DNA from: Verrucomicrobiota bacterium
GTDB lineage: Bacteria; Verrucomicrobiota; Verrucomicrobiia; Limisphaerales; SIBE01
NCBI GenBank assembly: GCA_016209525.1
Contig: JACQWK010000406.1
Location: 1-33,206 of the forward strand
Reading direction: 5' to 3'
DNA length: 33,206 nt
Part shown: piece after piece, positions 1-12,172 of the stretch
Layout: each line of letters opens with the position of its first letter
How positions within the stretch are numbered: the stretch's first letter is position 1
Made by a program: the position numbers and the translations under genes
The notes under the pieces: generated by a model
What the model was told of the DNA's origin: nothing
Database searches by the model: none
Seen by the model: only the letters and a program-made list of their open reading frames with translations

Positions 1-218
1 GTGCAGAAGCCATCGTTGGGGAGGGGCTGAAGGAGGTCAGTTGGACCGAGAAGGACTTGGGCCGGGAGGCCAAAGGGCATCCGCACAAGGCAATCTTGGC
101 AGGGAGACTTCGACGGGAAACGCCGATGACGCGGCACTGGATCGCGCGGCGTCTGCAGATCGGGAGCGCCAGTTACGTCTCGCACCTGCTGGCCAAAGCG
201 GGCCGAGGCGAGGGGTAG
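1..218 (+). CDS. REP-associated tyrosine transposase (RAYT/Y1), C-terminal fragment cut by the window edge
   Basis: The reading frame is open from the window edge (first full codon at base 3) to a TAG at 216-218, giving about 71 residues. The fragment contains WTEKDLGREAKGHPHKA, then LRRETPMTRHWIARRLQIG and SYVSHLL. From memory, this layout (a basic 'LAR.LR.ETTMT..WIA.RL.MG' helix-turn-helix followed by a short tail) is typical of the C-terminus of IS200-like Y1 transposases in Verrucomicrobia and Planctomycetes. These enzymes are related to the RAYT proteins that mobilise REP palindromes. The HUH motif and catalytic Tyr would lie upstream of the window and cannot be checked. The many palindromic repeats further along fit a genome with this enzyme class, but no repeat here can be proven to be its substrate. 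Confidence 0.7.
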   Translation, partial: AEAIVGEGLKEVSWTEKDLGREAKGHPHKAILAGRLRRETPMTRHWIARRLQIGSASYVSHLLAKAGRGEG

Positions 219-281
219 CAGCGCGATTGCGGTGGTTGTGGTCTTGAGCCATGATTGTCAATTGTTAGAACCGACCCCTTT
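1..281 (+). mobile_element. Right end of a RAYT-type transposase element inserted in a regulator gene
   Basis: The transposase fragment is followed by about 60 bases ending in a block that reads on the minus strand AAAGGGGTCGGTTCTAACAA (262-281), continuing TTGACAAT. From memory, a near-identical GGGGTC...CAATTGACAAT block often borders stand-alone Y1/RAYT genes in unrelated bacteria. Directly beyond it, at base 282, the conserved C-terminal reading frame of an OmpR-type regulator begins. The match to the regulator family stops exactly at this junction, which is why the element end is placed at about 281. The left end is outside the window. Confidence 0.55.
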
Positions 282-809
282 ATGCTCGTAAAGCATCGTC
301 CGGGTGACGATTTTGCCGCGGTGCATTGCCAGGTATTCCACGATGGCGTATTCGCGGGCCGTGAGGACCACGGGCTTCCCGGACCGGGTCACGGTGCGGG
401 CGGCAGTGTCAATCGTGATATCGCCAATCTCGATGCGCGGCTGGGCGTGATTGGCCGTGCGGCGGATCAGTGCTCGCAGCCGCGCCAGTAATTCGAGCTT
501 GTTGAAAGGCTTGACGACATAATCATCGGCGCCGGAGTCGAGGCCGCGCACGCGGTCGGTGGTGGCATCGCGCGCGGTGAGCATGAGCACGGGGGTTTTT
601 TTGTGTTCGCGCAATTTTGCAAGAAGCTCCCAGCCGCTCAGGCGAGGGAGCATCACGTCCAAGACGATGGCATCGTAGTCCCAGCTTTGAGCCTTGAAGA
701 GGCCTTCGTCGCCCTCCGCCGCCGCATCGACCGCATAACCGTCTTCGCGGAGTATTTTGGCCAGGAGCGCTTGGACCACGAGGTCGTCCTCCACCACCAA
801 GATTCTCAT
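258..809 (-). pseudogene. OmpR/PhoB-family response regulator, 3' end truncated by element insertion
   Basis: This is a receiver domain followed by a winged-helix DNA-binding domain. The start MRILVVEDD at 809 is preferred over an upstream in-frame start at 842 because receivers of this family begin there. D8/D9, the phospho-acceptor D51 (in IVLDVMLP), T78 and K100 (in YVVKPF) are all present, so the receiver should be functional. The winged helix begins near residue 115 and is normal through LTAREYAIVEYLAMHRGKIV and RTMLYEH. It then switches to KGVGSNN-stop, which is encoded by the terminal sequence of the adjacent transposase element. The recognition helix and C-terminal hairpin (about 40 residues in family members) are missing, so DNA binding is probably lost. 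A cognate kinase may be one of the two downstream on the opposite strand; this is inferred from proximity only. Confidence 0.85.
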
Positions 810-911
810 ATTGGATTGCCGAGCCAGACGAAGGCTATACATGACTCTCGCAGACGTCGCAAGCCAGCCTTCATCTTCGCTTAAGGTTCCTTGGCATAGG
901 CTGGGCGCATG

Positions 912-1042
912 AATTCAGCAATTCTCATTTTGGCAACGGGCGCGGTTCGTGACCGTAAGGCGGACACTCCTGTCCGCACATTTTCGGAAGTCTTGCGGAC
1001 AAGAGTGTCCGCGTTACGGCCAGAATGTGAATTGCTGGCATG
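912..1042. repeat. Nested inverted repeat in the intergenic region
   Basis: The inner arms are 953-977 and 995-1019, 25 bases each with 23 matching (core CGGACACTCCTGTCCGC against its complement). Each inner arm also contains a small self-palindrome, CGGACA..TGTCCG. Outer arms at about 912-934 and 1018-1042 (ATTCAGCAATTCTCATTTTG against its imperfect complement) extend the structure. The whole can fold into one long stem or a cruciform. It has the look of a dispersed REP/BIME-like element; no second copy of this exact type was seen in the window. Confidence 0.75.
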
Positions 1043-1188
1043 AATTGCTCGCAAGATTACGCTCCGCCTGGTAGGCGAGAACCGGCGCTGAATCGACATT
1101 TGTGGCCCGACACAATCACAGCGCCAATCAACGGCGTGGACGGAGGGTATGTCAGGGATTCGATGGGCTTGGCGCGCGAGGGAAAACG

Positions 1189-1275
1189 ATGGCCGACCGG
1201 TTGCGCGAGCTGAGCCGGAATGTCCGGTTCGAAGAAATCTTGAAGATGCTCAACAATCGCAAACCGAAGGCTTAA
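1189..1275 (+). pseudogene. Remnant of the 3' end of a hybrid histidine kinase paralogue
   Basis: This frame encodes [20 protein letters not shown] plus LNNRKPKA and a stop. It closely matches the last residues of the hybrid kinase that starts two bases later ([19 protein letters not shown]). The domain that follows the receiver in that kinase is therefore present here as an orphan tail. Further upstream, another frame reads SMGLAREGK, which could continue the same helix after a frameshift near 1183. No receiver or kinase domain remains upstream. The simplest reading is that a tandem kinase paralogue was largely deleted, perhaps through the palindrome at 912-1042. It could alternatively be a tiny gene, but nothing supports that. 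Confidence 0.6.
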
Positions 1276-1276
1276 C

Positions 1277-4200
1277 GTGAGAACTGTCCAGAAAGAGTCG
1301 GCTCTCCATGAACCGCAAGGTGGGGCGAGACTCCTGTCGAGCCCTGGCATTATTTCGGGCAAGAAAGTCAGGGCTCGACGGGAGTCTCGCCCCACCGCGG
1401 CTACGGTTCATGGGCCCAATGCGCGCCCTTTGGGCGTGGGGGCTTCCCATGAACCTACCCATCCCTGCACCCCGCCCAGGAGGGGAACTTGGGCGCGCTT
1501 CCTCAGGACGAGCCAAATCGCTTTTTGTGCGCTCCTTGTCGTTGCCGCCGGCACCGCGCTTATTCAGGTCGAAGGGGCCGAAAGCCCAGTTCCGGTCCAC
1601 GTCGTCAACGGAGGATTCGTTAAGGAATGGCTGGTGCTCGGTCCGTTTTCTGTGCGCGCGGCAGGAGCTGACCTTTTAGCAGAGGCTGGCGGTGAGGCAA
1701 ATGTGCGGCCAAAGCCGGGCGACGTTGTGTCCCAGTCCAATGCCGTACCGTTGACCTGGAAGCGCTATGCCTCGGCTGAGGATTTTGTGAGCCTGACCGC
1801 AGCTCTCGGCAGCAGCCAAGGTGCAACCGGCTACGCTTATTGTGAACTGGAGGCGGATGAGAGCGGGGACACGTTCTTTGAGTTGTTCACACGCGGGGGG
1901 GGCATGGCTTGGGTGAATGGGACGCCGGTTTCGCTGAGGCGGGGAACCACCTCCGTCCCAGGCTTGGCATCCGCGACCGTCCGGCTCGGAAAAGGAAGGA
2001 ATCCTTGTCTCTTGCAGGTTCCTCACACATTGGATGGGTGGGTTTTCTGCTTGCGCGTCCTCCCGCGCAGTCGGGCCACGGTGGACGGCAAGATCATGGA
2101 CTCCGCAGGGACGGGAGTGGCCGGAGCCTCGATCCGATTATTGCGCGGCGACGAAGAGGTCGCAACGACGAATTCGGACACTGCCGGAAACTATCATTTG
2201 GAAGTATTCCCTAGCGCTGGCGTGTCTGAGGTGAGGGCCTCCGGAATCCGCGTGGGCGCTTCGCGTGTGGGTCTCTCGCTCCAGCAAGGCGAGCGAAAGA
2301 AATTGGATCTGCGGCTGGAAGATGCCTATTCGATTTCCGGAACGGTTTTGACACTGGACGGCAAGACGCCTCAGACGGCTGTGCCGGTCGAAGCGTTGAT
2401 CGTTGATAGCGGAGGACTGGGCGAACAAATCGTGGAGACCGTTTTGTCGGACGAACGGGGGGAATACCAGTTCTTGGGATTGAAGCCGGGGCGCTATCGG
2501 ATTCGTTGCCAGACTCAGCATGGATTCGCCTACTACCGCCCGTCCGAATTATCGGGCTCATTCACAGGCACGGAGCTGGCGCTTGGGGAGCGCTCGTACC
2601 GCGGGATCAACTTGCTCGTGCCTGAAATCAAAAAAGGCTTCTGGAGGACCTACTCGACTTACGATGGCCTGCCTCAGCGAAACTTGACTAGTCTGCAACG
2701 AATGACGAATGGCTTTCTGTATGTCGGCTTCTGGAATGGCGGCTTGAGCCGGTTTGACGGACGAGTCTTCAGCGAAGTCGAAGGCCTGAGTATCCCCGGC
2801 GGCGGGGTGAACGCTCTCGCTCGCGGCGTGAATGATTCGCTCTGGGTCGGCTCCGGGAGCGATGGCATCCACATGTTTGACGGGCAGCGGTTCCATGCGT
2901 TTACCGTGGACCAGGGACTGGCCGACAATGGGATTCAGGCGATCCTGGTAGCACGGGATGGAATGGTGTGGGTCGGCACCCGCTTTGGACTTTCTAAACA
3001 CGACGGCAAGCGATTCATCAGCTATCGCGTGGAGGACGGATTGGCCGACAATGGGATAAACGCCCTTTGCCAGGCACGGGATGGCTCTGTCTGGATTGCG
3101 ACGAAAACGGGGGTCTCGCGTTTCGACGGCAAAACGTTCGTCCCCGTGAACCTTCGACCAGAATCTTGGGAACGGGATGTCTTGAGCCTCTGCGCCTCTC
3201 GGGACGGCACGGTCTGGTTGGGGACCCACAAGGGTTTGGTGCGGCACGACGGAGGAACCTATCGCCGGTTAACGGTCCGGGATGGACTCAGGCACAACCA
3301 GGTTAATGACCTCTTTGAGGCGGACGACGGCACGCTCTGGCTGGCCACGAGCCGCGGCTTGTCACGATACAACGGGAAGACGTTCATCAATTACACGCGC
3401 GATGACGGCCTGGTGAATGAGGACGTCCATCAAATTCATCCCGGCGCCGACGGCGTTCTTTGGCTGGCGACCGCGGATGGACTTTGCGCCCTCGATCCGG
3501 GCAGCTTTGCTCAGTGGAGCGCGAAAGATGGGCTCAGCAATCGCTCCGGAAACCTCGCCACGGTGTCGGCCATTCAGGAGATTCCCAATGAGGGTGTTTG
3601 GCTGAGCAGTGACGAACAGATCTTTCGCTGCGAGGGCGATCAAATCAGTCGGGTCGAACCGCTCTCCGAACTGCGCGGCGTTGCGGATATGCATCGAGCC
3701 GCAGACGGGACCGTGTGGTTCGCTGGCGACGGTCTCTGGAAGCATGACGGTCGCGAACTGGTCCAGGTGGCAAAATCCTCGGGAATAATACGAAGAATGG
3801 CGATTGACGCGCGTGGCAACGTTTGGCTCGGCTCTGGGCAAGGGCTCCGCCGAGTGGAGCCCAAGACCGGTGAAATCCGACATTACACTGCGGCAGATGG
3901 CTTGCCGCACACCGCGGTGTGGTCCCTCCGCCGCGGGCTGGGCGACACCATGTGGGTGGGCACCTATGATGGCCTGGCCAAGTTCGATGGCCAGCGCGTC
4001 CTCGATGTCCGCCAGGGGCGTTCCGGGAGAGAGCAATTGGCGGTCTGGGCGATCGAACTGGGACTCAACGGAACCGTTTCGTTCGGCGGCCCCGCAGATT
4101 TTGGCCGATTCGATGGGAGCCTGTACTCCTGGCCGGACGATAAGTTTCGTCTCGCGAAACCGCGCGTTTGGGACATCTCTCGGTCCGCGGATGGGATCCT

Positions 4201-6303
4201 TTGGCTTGCGACGGAGAATCACGGCCTGATTGGCTATGATGAAAGATGGAATGTGTTCACCGTCATCGATCCGCGCGACGGCTTGGCTGGGAAGAATGCC
4301 CGTGAGGTCGAAGTCGATGCTAAAGGCCAAATCTGGGTCGCGACTCGGGATGGCGGCCTGACCCGGTACCGGCGAGGAACACAGCCTCCGGGCGTGCGCT
4401 TCGTCTCGGTCGAATTCGACGACAAGGCCACCAACGGTTTTTCAGCTCCGCTCAAATTGACCACGGGCCACCGCGTGACGGTCAGGTGCCAGGAAATCGA
4501 TTTCAAGACTCACCGGGACAAACGGCAGTTCCTTTACCAAGTCCACACCCTCGACGGCCAAGCGTTGACCAACTCGCCCAGCGGCGACCCGCACTTCGAT
4601 TGGACGCCGGCCAAGCCGGGAGAGTACGTCATCACCGCTCAGGCGATTGATCGCGACCTCAATTATTCGCCGCCGGCTCGCCTGAATCTCCAGGCATCGA
4701 ACCCGTGGTACCTGAACGCCTGGATCACAGGGCCGAGCGGCGCGTTTGTTCTGGCGCTTTTTGTCTGGGCGTTCGTCGCCCGCTCGCTCTACATGGGCAA
4801 ACGCCGCGAGACCGAACGTCTGCAGCGCCAAATGCTGCTTCGGGAACGCGAGACGCGCGAATCGCTCGAATCAAAAAACCGGGAGCTCACAGAGTCCGCC
4901 AAGCGTCTGGAGGAAGCCAAGGAGTCCGCAGAAGTCGCCAATCGCGCCAAGAGCCTGTTTCTGGCGAACATGAGCCATGAGATTCGAACGCCGTTGAACG
5001 CCATCCTCGGCTACGCGCAAATTCTGCAGCGCGACGGCGCATTGGAACGCGAGCAACGTCAGGCCATCGACACCATCGAGCGCAGCGGAAATCATTTGCT
5101 GGCGCTCATCAACGAAATTCTGGATTTGTCGAAAATCGAGTCCGGGCGGATGGAGCTTTCCTTAGCGGACTTCGACTTGGAGGAATTGATCCAAGGATTG
5201 TCGGTTATGTTCGAACTGCGCTGCCGGCAAAAGGGGCTGACGTGGCGCGTGGAAGGTTTGCGCGGTGGCCAGGTCTTGGTGCGCGGCGATCAAGGCAAAT
5301 TGAGGCAGATTCTCATCAACCTGTTGGGGAATGCCGTGAAGTTCACCGATCAAGGAAGCGTCTGGCTCAGGGTGAAGCGCGGCGAGTCGGACCGCTACAC
5401 GTTTGAAGTGGAAGACTCAGGACCGGGAATTCCGAAAGAATCGCAAGCATCGATTTTTGAGCCGTTCACGCAAGGCAAGGAAGGCAAAGAGAAAGGGGGC
5501 ACGGGTTTGGGCCTGGCGATTTCACGGCGGCAAATCGAGTTGATGGGCGGAGAACTAAATCTGCTCTCGGAGCCGGGCCGGGGCGCCCTATTTCGTTTTT
5601 CGCTCCTTTTGCCTCCGGCGGCCAAGCAGCTCTCCGCGTTCGAAACGACGCGGAAAGCGCGCATCACGAGGCTCAAACCGGGAACAAGGATTAATGCCTT
5701 GGTGGTCGATGATGTGGCGGAAAACCGGAACATCCTGGAACGCTTCCTAACCATGTTGAGGATCGATGTGACGGTCGTGGAGCGAGGTGAAGACGCGTGC
5801 GCGAGGCTGTTGGGCAACGGTTTTGACATCGCCTTTCTGGACATTCAGATGCCGGGAATGACCGGGATCGACGTGGCGAAGCGCGTGTTGGCGAAGCATG
5901 GGTCCGGGCATGTGAAGTTGGTGGCGATCTCAGCGTCGGTCCTCCAGCACGAGCAGAGCGGCTATTTTCAGATCGGTTTCGACGCCTTTATCGCCAAACC
6001 GTTCCGTTTCGAGCAGGTTTGCGAATGTATGGAGAACCTCCTGGGAGCGAAGTTTGAGTACGAACCGGAGGCGATCCCGGCCCTTGGTGAGACCGCCGCA
6101 ACGGAAGCTCCGGCGTTCGCGCTGCCGCAGGAATTGCTCGAGAAACTTAAGCACGCCGCCGAGGTCTATAGTGTCACGGAGTTCGAAAATCATTTGCGAG
6201 AAGTCGAAGCGCTCGGCGGGACCGCCGCTCAAATTGCAGCGCGGTTGCGCGACTTGAGCCGAAACGTCCAGATCGAGGAAATCCTGGAGATTTTGAAACA
6301 ATT

Positions 6304-6307
<4 letters not shown>
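1277..6307 (+). CDS. Periplasmic two-propeller sensor hybrid histidine kinase (HTCS-like, no AraC domain)
   Basis: A hybrid two-component sensor of about 1676 residues. Order from the GTG start: repeat-derived stretch (residues 12-45); signal-anchor-like hydrophobic segment (about 80-96); two carboxypeptidase-regulatory-like beta domains (about 267-320 and 349-413); about 14 Reg_prop blades (455-1035) with motifs such as DGLADNGI and [15 protein letters not shown], enough for two seven-bladed propellers; Y_Y_Y domain (1039-1140); membrane helix (1150-1172); coiled coil; HisKA with phospho-His H1234 in [10 protein letters not shown]; HATPase with N box NLLGNAVKF and G boxes DSGPGIP and [10 protein letters not shown]; receiver with D1522 (FLDIQMPG); and a helical tail. 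Classical Bacteroidetes HTCS proteins sense polysaccharide fragments and end in an AraC DNA-binding domain, which is absent here. The stop overlaps the next gene's ATG by four bases, implying co-translation. The true start is uncertain because the first 60-70 codons overlap a palindromic repeat. Confidence 0.9.
1319..1396. repeat. Palindromic repeat family A, copy 1
   Basis: Left arm 1319-1346 and right arm 1369-1396 are 28 bases each with 27 complementary (left arm begins GGTGGGGCGAGACTCC), separated by a 22-base loop starting GCATTATTTCGGGC. It lies inside the 5' end of the kinase reading frame. Copy 3 at 22623-22700 has nearly the same arms and loop, and copy 2 at 16133-16208 has the arms with a different loop. 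Confidence 0.9.
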
Positions 6308-8772
<2,465 letters not shown>

Positions 8773-8835
8773 GATCGACATGGGCTGAAGGCTGGGGACA
8801 GCGGTCGATGGAGCTAGTCCCAGACCCGAGAGGCA

Positions 8836-8904
8836 GGAGCGCGGGCGGCTTGCCCGCGAGATTCGGAGTCCTTTCGGAAGCTGCGGGCGAGCCGCCCGCA
8901 CTCC
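8836..8904. repeat. Inverted repeat downstream of the kinase operon
   Basis: Arms 8836-8857 and 8883-8904 are 22 bases each with 20 complementary; the left arm begins GGAGCGCGGGCGGCTTGCCC. Each arm contains its own GCGGGC..GCCCGC half-palindrome, and the loop is 25 bases. It sits between two convergent genes (stops at 8772 plus and 8946 minus). It may act as a bidirectional stabiliser or terminator of the two transcripts, but it has no T-tract and its make-up resembles the dispersed REP-like palindromes elsewhere in the window. Confidence 0.75.
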
Positions 8905-8945
8905 GATCGGGCCGCCGACCGACCGCCAATTTCTCAGACTCGCGC

Positions 8946-11699
8946 TCAGAGATTTGGCTGTTTGAGCACCTTGTCCAAGGTGTTCATGGTCTCGTCGAGG
9001 GTGTATTTCAGGTAATAATCCTGCTCCTTGTTGAGCGACTCCAGGGCAACGTCGGCGGCTTGAGGCGTCCTGAAAAAGCTGCACGCCCGGACGGCTTCCA
9101 GGCGCACGCGCGGGTGATCGTCGTTGGCCTGAACCTTGAGTAATCCGAGCGAATCCTGGACGCGGTCGCGCCAATAGCACAGCACCCGCGTCGCCGCGGC
9201 GCGGGCGCGAGGCTCCGGCGAACGAAGCACGCGCTTGAGCAGCGCTTCGTTGACCACGTTCATGTTTTGCTGGAGCCAGAGCGCTTCGAGCCTGTGATGT
9301 TCGTAATCCTTGTCCGCCGGATCGAGTGCGCCGATCCATTCGTTCAACGAGGCGACCACTTCCACAGGCTTTCGTCCGCTCAACTCAACGCGCGCGCGGT
9401 AACGCACGCGATCCTCCGGTTCTTTGAGCAAATCGAGCAGTTTCCTGACCGGCTCGCCGGCGATGCGGGGAGGTTTGTTCAACGGACGGCCCTGGTAAGA
9501 CACTCGGTAGATCCGCCCGTGCGAATGGTCGCGGCTCGGATCGCGCAAGTTGTGCTGCATGTGGCCGATGATCGGGTTCTGCCAATCCAGAAACCAGATC
9601 GCGCCATCCGGGCCGATCTCGACATCGGACGGCCGGAAATTCTGGTCTGTCGAAGACACGATTGGTTCCACCTCCGACGCCGCGAAACCGGCTCCATCGT
9701 CCTGGAATTTGTACTGCAGGATGCCGAGGAACCCGATGACATTCGGCACGAGCAGATTTCCCTGCATTTCATCCGGGAAATGCCGGCTGGAAAGGATCTC
9801 CGTGCCGGGACAAGGACGCGTTCTCTGTTTATAGACCGTGTTCAAGCGCGGGTGCTTGCGCGGGTAATCGACATGCCCGGAGAACGCCGCGGCCCAGTAG
9901 GTCTGCGCGCCCGTGCCGTCGGTCACGAAATCTTGTCCCCATCGGTCGAAGACATGGCCGTGCGGATTGGCGAAGCCGTGGGAAACGTAGGCTTCGAACT
10001 TGAAGGTGCGCGGCTCGAATCGAAACACGCCCGCATTCGAGCACCGCACCGGCGGGCCCCAGGGAGTTTCAACCTGCGTTTGGTGGAAAGTGCCTTCCTG
10101 CCAGTAGAGCGCTCCGCCGGGATCAAGCACGAAGCTGTTGGCCGAGTGGTGCGTGTCGGCCGAGTCCATCCCCTGCAAAATCCGCTCACGCACGTCGGCT
10201 TTGTCGTCGCCATCCGTGTCCTTGAGGAACACGATGTCCGGGACTTGAGCGAGGATGACGCCGCCGCCCCAGAATTCGAATCCGGTCGGATTGTGCAGTC
10301 GATCCGCAAACACTTTGGCTTTGTCCGCCTTCCCGTCGCCGTCGGTGTCTTCAAGGATCATCAGCTTGTCAATCATCCCTTCCTTGGGATTCCAATGCGG
10401 GTAGCTGGGCCAAACGGCGACCCAAAGGCGGCCTCGCGGATCAAAAGCCATTTGGACGGGTTTGGCCAGATCGGGGAACTGTTCCTCCGACGCAAAGAGC
10501 GAGATCGTCATGTTTTTCCCTGCCGTCATCTGTTTGATGGCGCTCTCCGCGTTGTTGAATTCATGTTGGCCGCCGGGCAACGGGCCGGGCTTGTTGGACT
10601 CCGTCTTCACGGGCGGAGGAGTGTTGCTGTCGTCCACTTTGAACGCTCGGCCTTGAGCGGCAGCCCAGATGAGCTGGTCGCGGTTGGAGGTCATGACGTC
10701 GATCATCTGGAGTTCCCGTAGGAGCACTTCGTAATTGCTGGGCAGCCGGCGGTCTTGATCCGTTTTATTCACATTGCGCGGGCTTCCTTTTTCGAACGTC
10801 AGAAACGCGCGATCGCCGTAGGTTGAATAACCGTCCGTAGCGCGATAGCGTTGAAACCAGTAAAAGCTTTTCTCCAGAACGGCTTGGCGGAGTTTCTCGA
10901 ATGACGCGGCCGCCGTCCCCAGATTGGAGCCAAACAGCGCCCGCTCGATGGCCAGCGCGACCTGACGGTCTCCCTCCTCATTTAGGTGAATTCCGTTCAT
11001 GGTGAGCGGCTGGGCCGACTTTGAGTAAAGTTCCTGCGTGGGTGCGAACAAGTCCACAGCCACGACGCCATTGGCTTTGGCGATGTCCGCCATCGCCGCC
11101 GCGTAGAGCCTGAGGCGCGAGTTGTTTTCCGATCCGTCCGAATGATCGGGCGATTTCAAGTTTTCGTGGCCGATGGGCGAGAAGAGCACAATCCGCGGGG
11201 CCGATTTGCCGTTGTATTTTTGGGACAGCATGTGCTTCAACGCGCTGTCCAGGTCCTTCTTGAATTTCTCCAAACCGGCTTGGCCGGCGTGAGACTCGTT
11301 GTACCCAAAGAACGCGAAGATGACGTCGGCTTTGGTTTGAATCAGCTCGAACCGGTTCTCGCTGCCCAGATTCGCCTTGTCGAAGAGCGCGGCGTCGTGT
11401 TTGCGCGCGTTCGGGTGCGGGGATGCGCCGGAGAGCCATTCGTCGGGCGAGCCGAAGTCCATCGAGCGCAACCGCAGGGAAATCTCGTCGCCCGAGAAGC
11501 CCAGGTTGCGGACGACAAGCTCGTGCTGTGGAAACCGGGCGTGGAGCAAGGTCTCGAGCCAACCGAAATGCTGCATCCGGTCAGCCAGAGTGTTTCCAAT
11601 GATGCAGACGTGGTCGCCCTTGTGGAGAGTGAACGGTTCAGCGCCCAGCGTTGCGCTGAGGCAGGCGAACAGGATTGAAATAGCGCGCAGTCGTTTCAT
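8946..11699 (-). CDS. Secreted SGNH-like / PVC membrane-bound-dehydrogenase / HEAT-repeat protein
   Basis: A protein of about 917 residues. The start at 11699 (MKRLRAIS) is preferred because it gives a clean signal peptide ending ...LSATLGA; an in-frame GTG lies at 11735. Residues about 25-255 form an SGNH/GDSL-like domain with FFGYNES (block III) and NGIHLNEEGDR (block V). Block I reads IGNT (T37), so the usual catalytic Ser is missing. Residues about 395-735 match the PVC-specific 'membrane-bound dehydrogenase' beta-propeller family (DPRGRLWVAVWPSYPHWNPK, calcium-type loops DTDGDGKAD and DTDGDDKAD, ANPHGHVFDRWG). Residues about 745-917 are HEAT-like helices. Family members I recall continue into further HEAT repeats and a CxxCH haem domain; here the protein ends at KVLKQPNL with no haem motif, just before a palindrome. 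The substrate is unknown; location should be periplasmic or surface. Confidence 0.85.
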   Translation of the reverse strand: MKRLRAISILFACLSATLGAEPFTLHKGDHVCIIGNTLADRMQHFGWLETLLHARFPQHELVVRNLGFSGDEISLRLRSMDFGSPDEWLSGASPHPNARKHDAALFDKANLGSENRFELIQTKADVIFAFFGYNESHAGQAGLEKFKKDLDSALKHMLSQKYNGKSAPRIVLFSPIGHENLKSPDHSDGSENNSRLRLYAAAMADIAKANGVVAVDLFAPTQELYSKSAQPLTMNGIHLNEEGDRQVALAIERALFGSNLGTAAASFEKLRQAVLEKSFYWFQRYRATDGYSTYGDRAFLTFEKGSPRNVNKTDQDRRLPSNYEVLLRELQMIDVMTSNRDQLIWAAAQGRAFKVDDSNTPPPVKTESNKPGPLPGGQHEFNNAESAIKQMTAGKNMTISLFASEEQFPDLAKPVQMAFDPRGRLWVAVWPSYPHWNPKEGMIDKLMILEDTDGDGKADKAKVFADRLHNPTGFEFWGGGVILAQVPDIVFLKDTDGDDKADVRERILQGMDSADTHHSANSFVLDPGGALYWQEGTFHQTQVETPWGPPVRCSNAGVFRFEPRTFKFEAYVSHGFANPHGHVFDRWGQDFVTDGTGAQTYWAAAFSGHVDYPRKHPRLNTVYKQRTRPCPGTEILSSRHFPDEMQGNLLVPNVIGFLGILQYKFQDDGAGFAASEVEPIVSSTDQNFRPSDVEIGPDGAIWFLDWQNPIIGHMQHNLRDPSRDHSHGRIYRVSYQGRPLNKPPRIAGEPVRKLLDLLKEPEDRVRYRARVELSGRKPVEVVASLNEWIGALDPADKDYEHHRLEALWLQQNMNVVNEALLKRVLRSPEPRARAAATRVLCYWRDRVQDSLGLLKVQANDDHPRVRLEAVRACSFFRTPQAADVALESLNKEQDYYLKYTLDETMNTLDKVLKQPNL

Positions 11700-11735
11700 G
11701 CGTGAATAGACTCTCTTGATCCGGTATTTCTTCAC

Positions 11736-12172
11736 TAATTAGGATGATGACAGAGATAGTCGGATCGAGGGAATTTCGGGTTCAGGCTCTTTCTGAATGG
11801 TTGAAGTTGGAATGAAGCGCCACGACTGGAAGCCGCGCCCGAACTCGATGGCAATTATCCTCCTCAGCGTCGGTGATTCCAGGCCCGGTGGAGACACCGC
11901 TGATGTCCCTCTCCGTGGTTAAGTGTCGGTGGCGCTGGCCTTCGTCAAACATGCTGCGGATTCGCTCATGGCGCCGGGGAATCGCTTCCACTCCCATCGG
12001 CCTTAGTCCAAGTTCGACGAGGCCAGTCTCCAGTTTCAGCGGGAATACGCAAGCACGTAATCGTCTCTCGAGTGGATCGGGGATCCGGGATAGGCAAATG
12101 GAATTGCCAAGCGTCAGCGTGAGTGAACCGGAGCGTGGCGTCAGTGCCGCCTGAGCGAACGCAGGCGCGCCT
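11736..12172. other. Intergenic stretch with no supported gene
   Basis: No start-bearing conserved gene was found in this stretch. The minus strand is open from about 12105 to a stop at 11782 (roughly 108 codons, including PRRHERIRSMFDEGQRHRHL) and begins without a convincing start. The composition is arginine-rich and low in hydrophobic runs, as is common for translated non-coding DNA in GC-rich genomes. It could be a dispersed intergenic element or a decayed gene. I recognise no family. Confidence 0.4.

Noticed and set aside
3362-4330. Long minus-strand open frame (322 codons) inside the kinase propeller region
   Set aside because: It is the antisense of repeated Reg_prop blades in a well supported gene; GC-rich codon bias opens antisense frames.
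9267-10721. Long plus-strand open frame (484 codons)
   Set aside because: Antisense to the PVC dehydrogenase-type protein, whose domains and signal peptide are clear on the minus strand.
11782-12105. Open minus-strand frame of about 108 codons
   Set aside because: No credible start, composition like translated non-coding DNA, no recognisable family.
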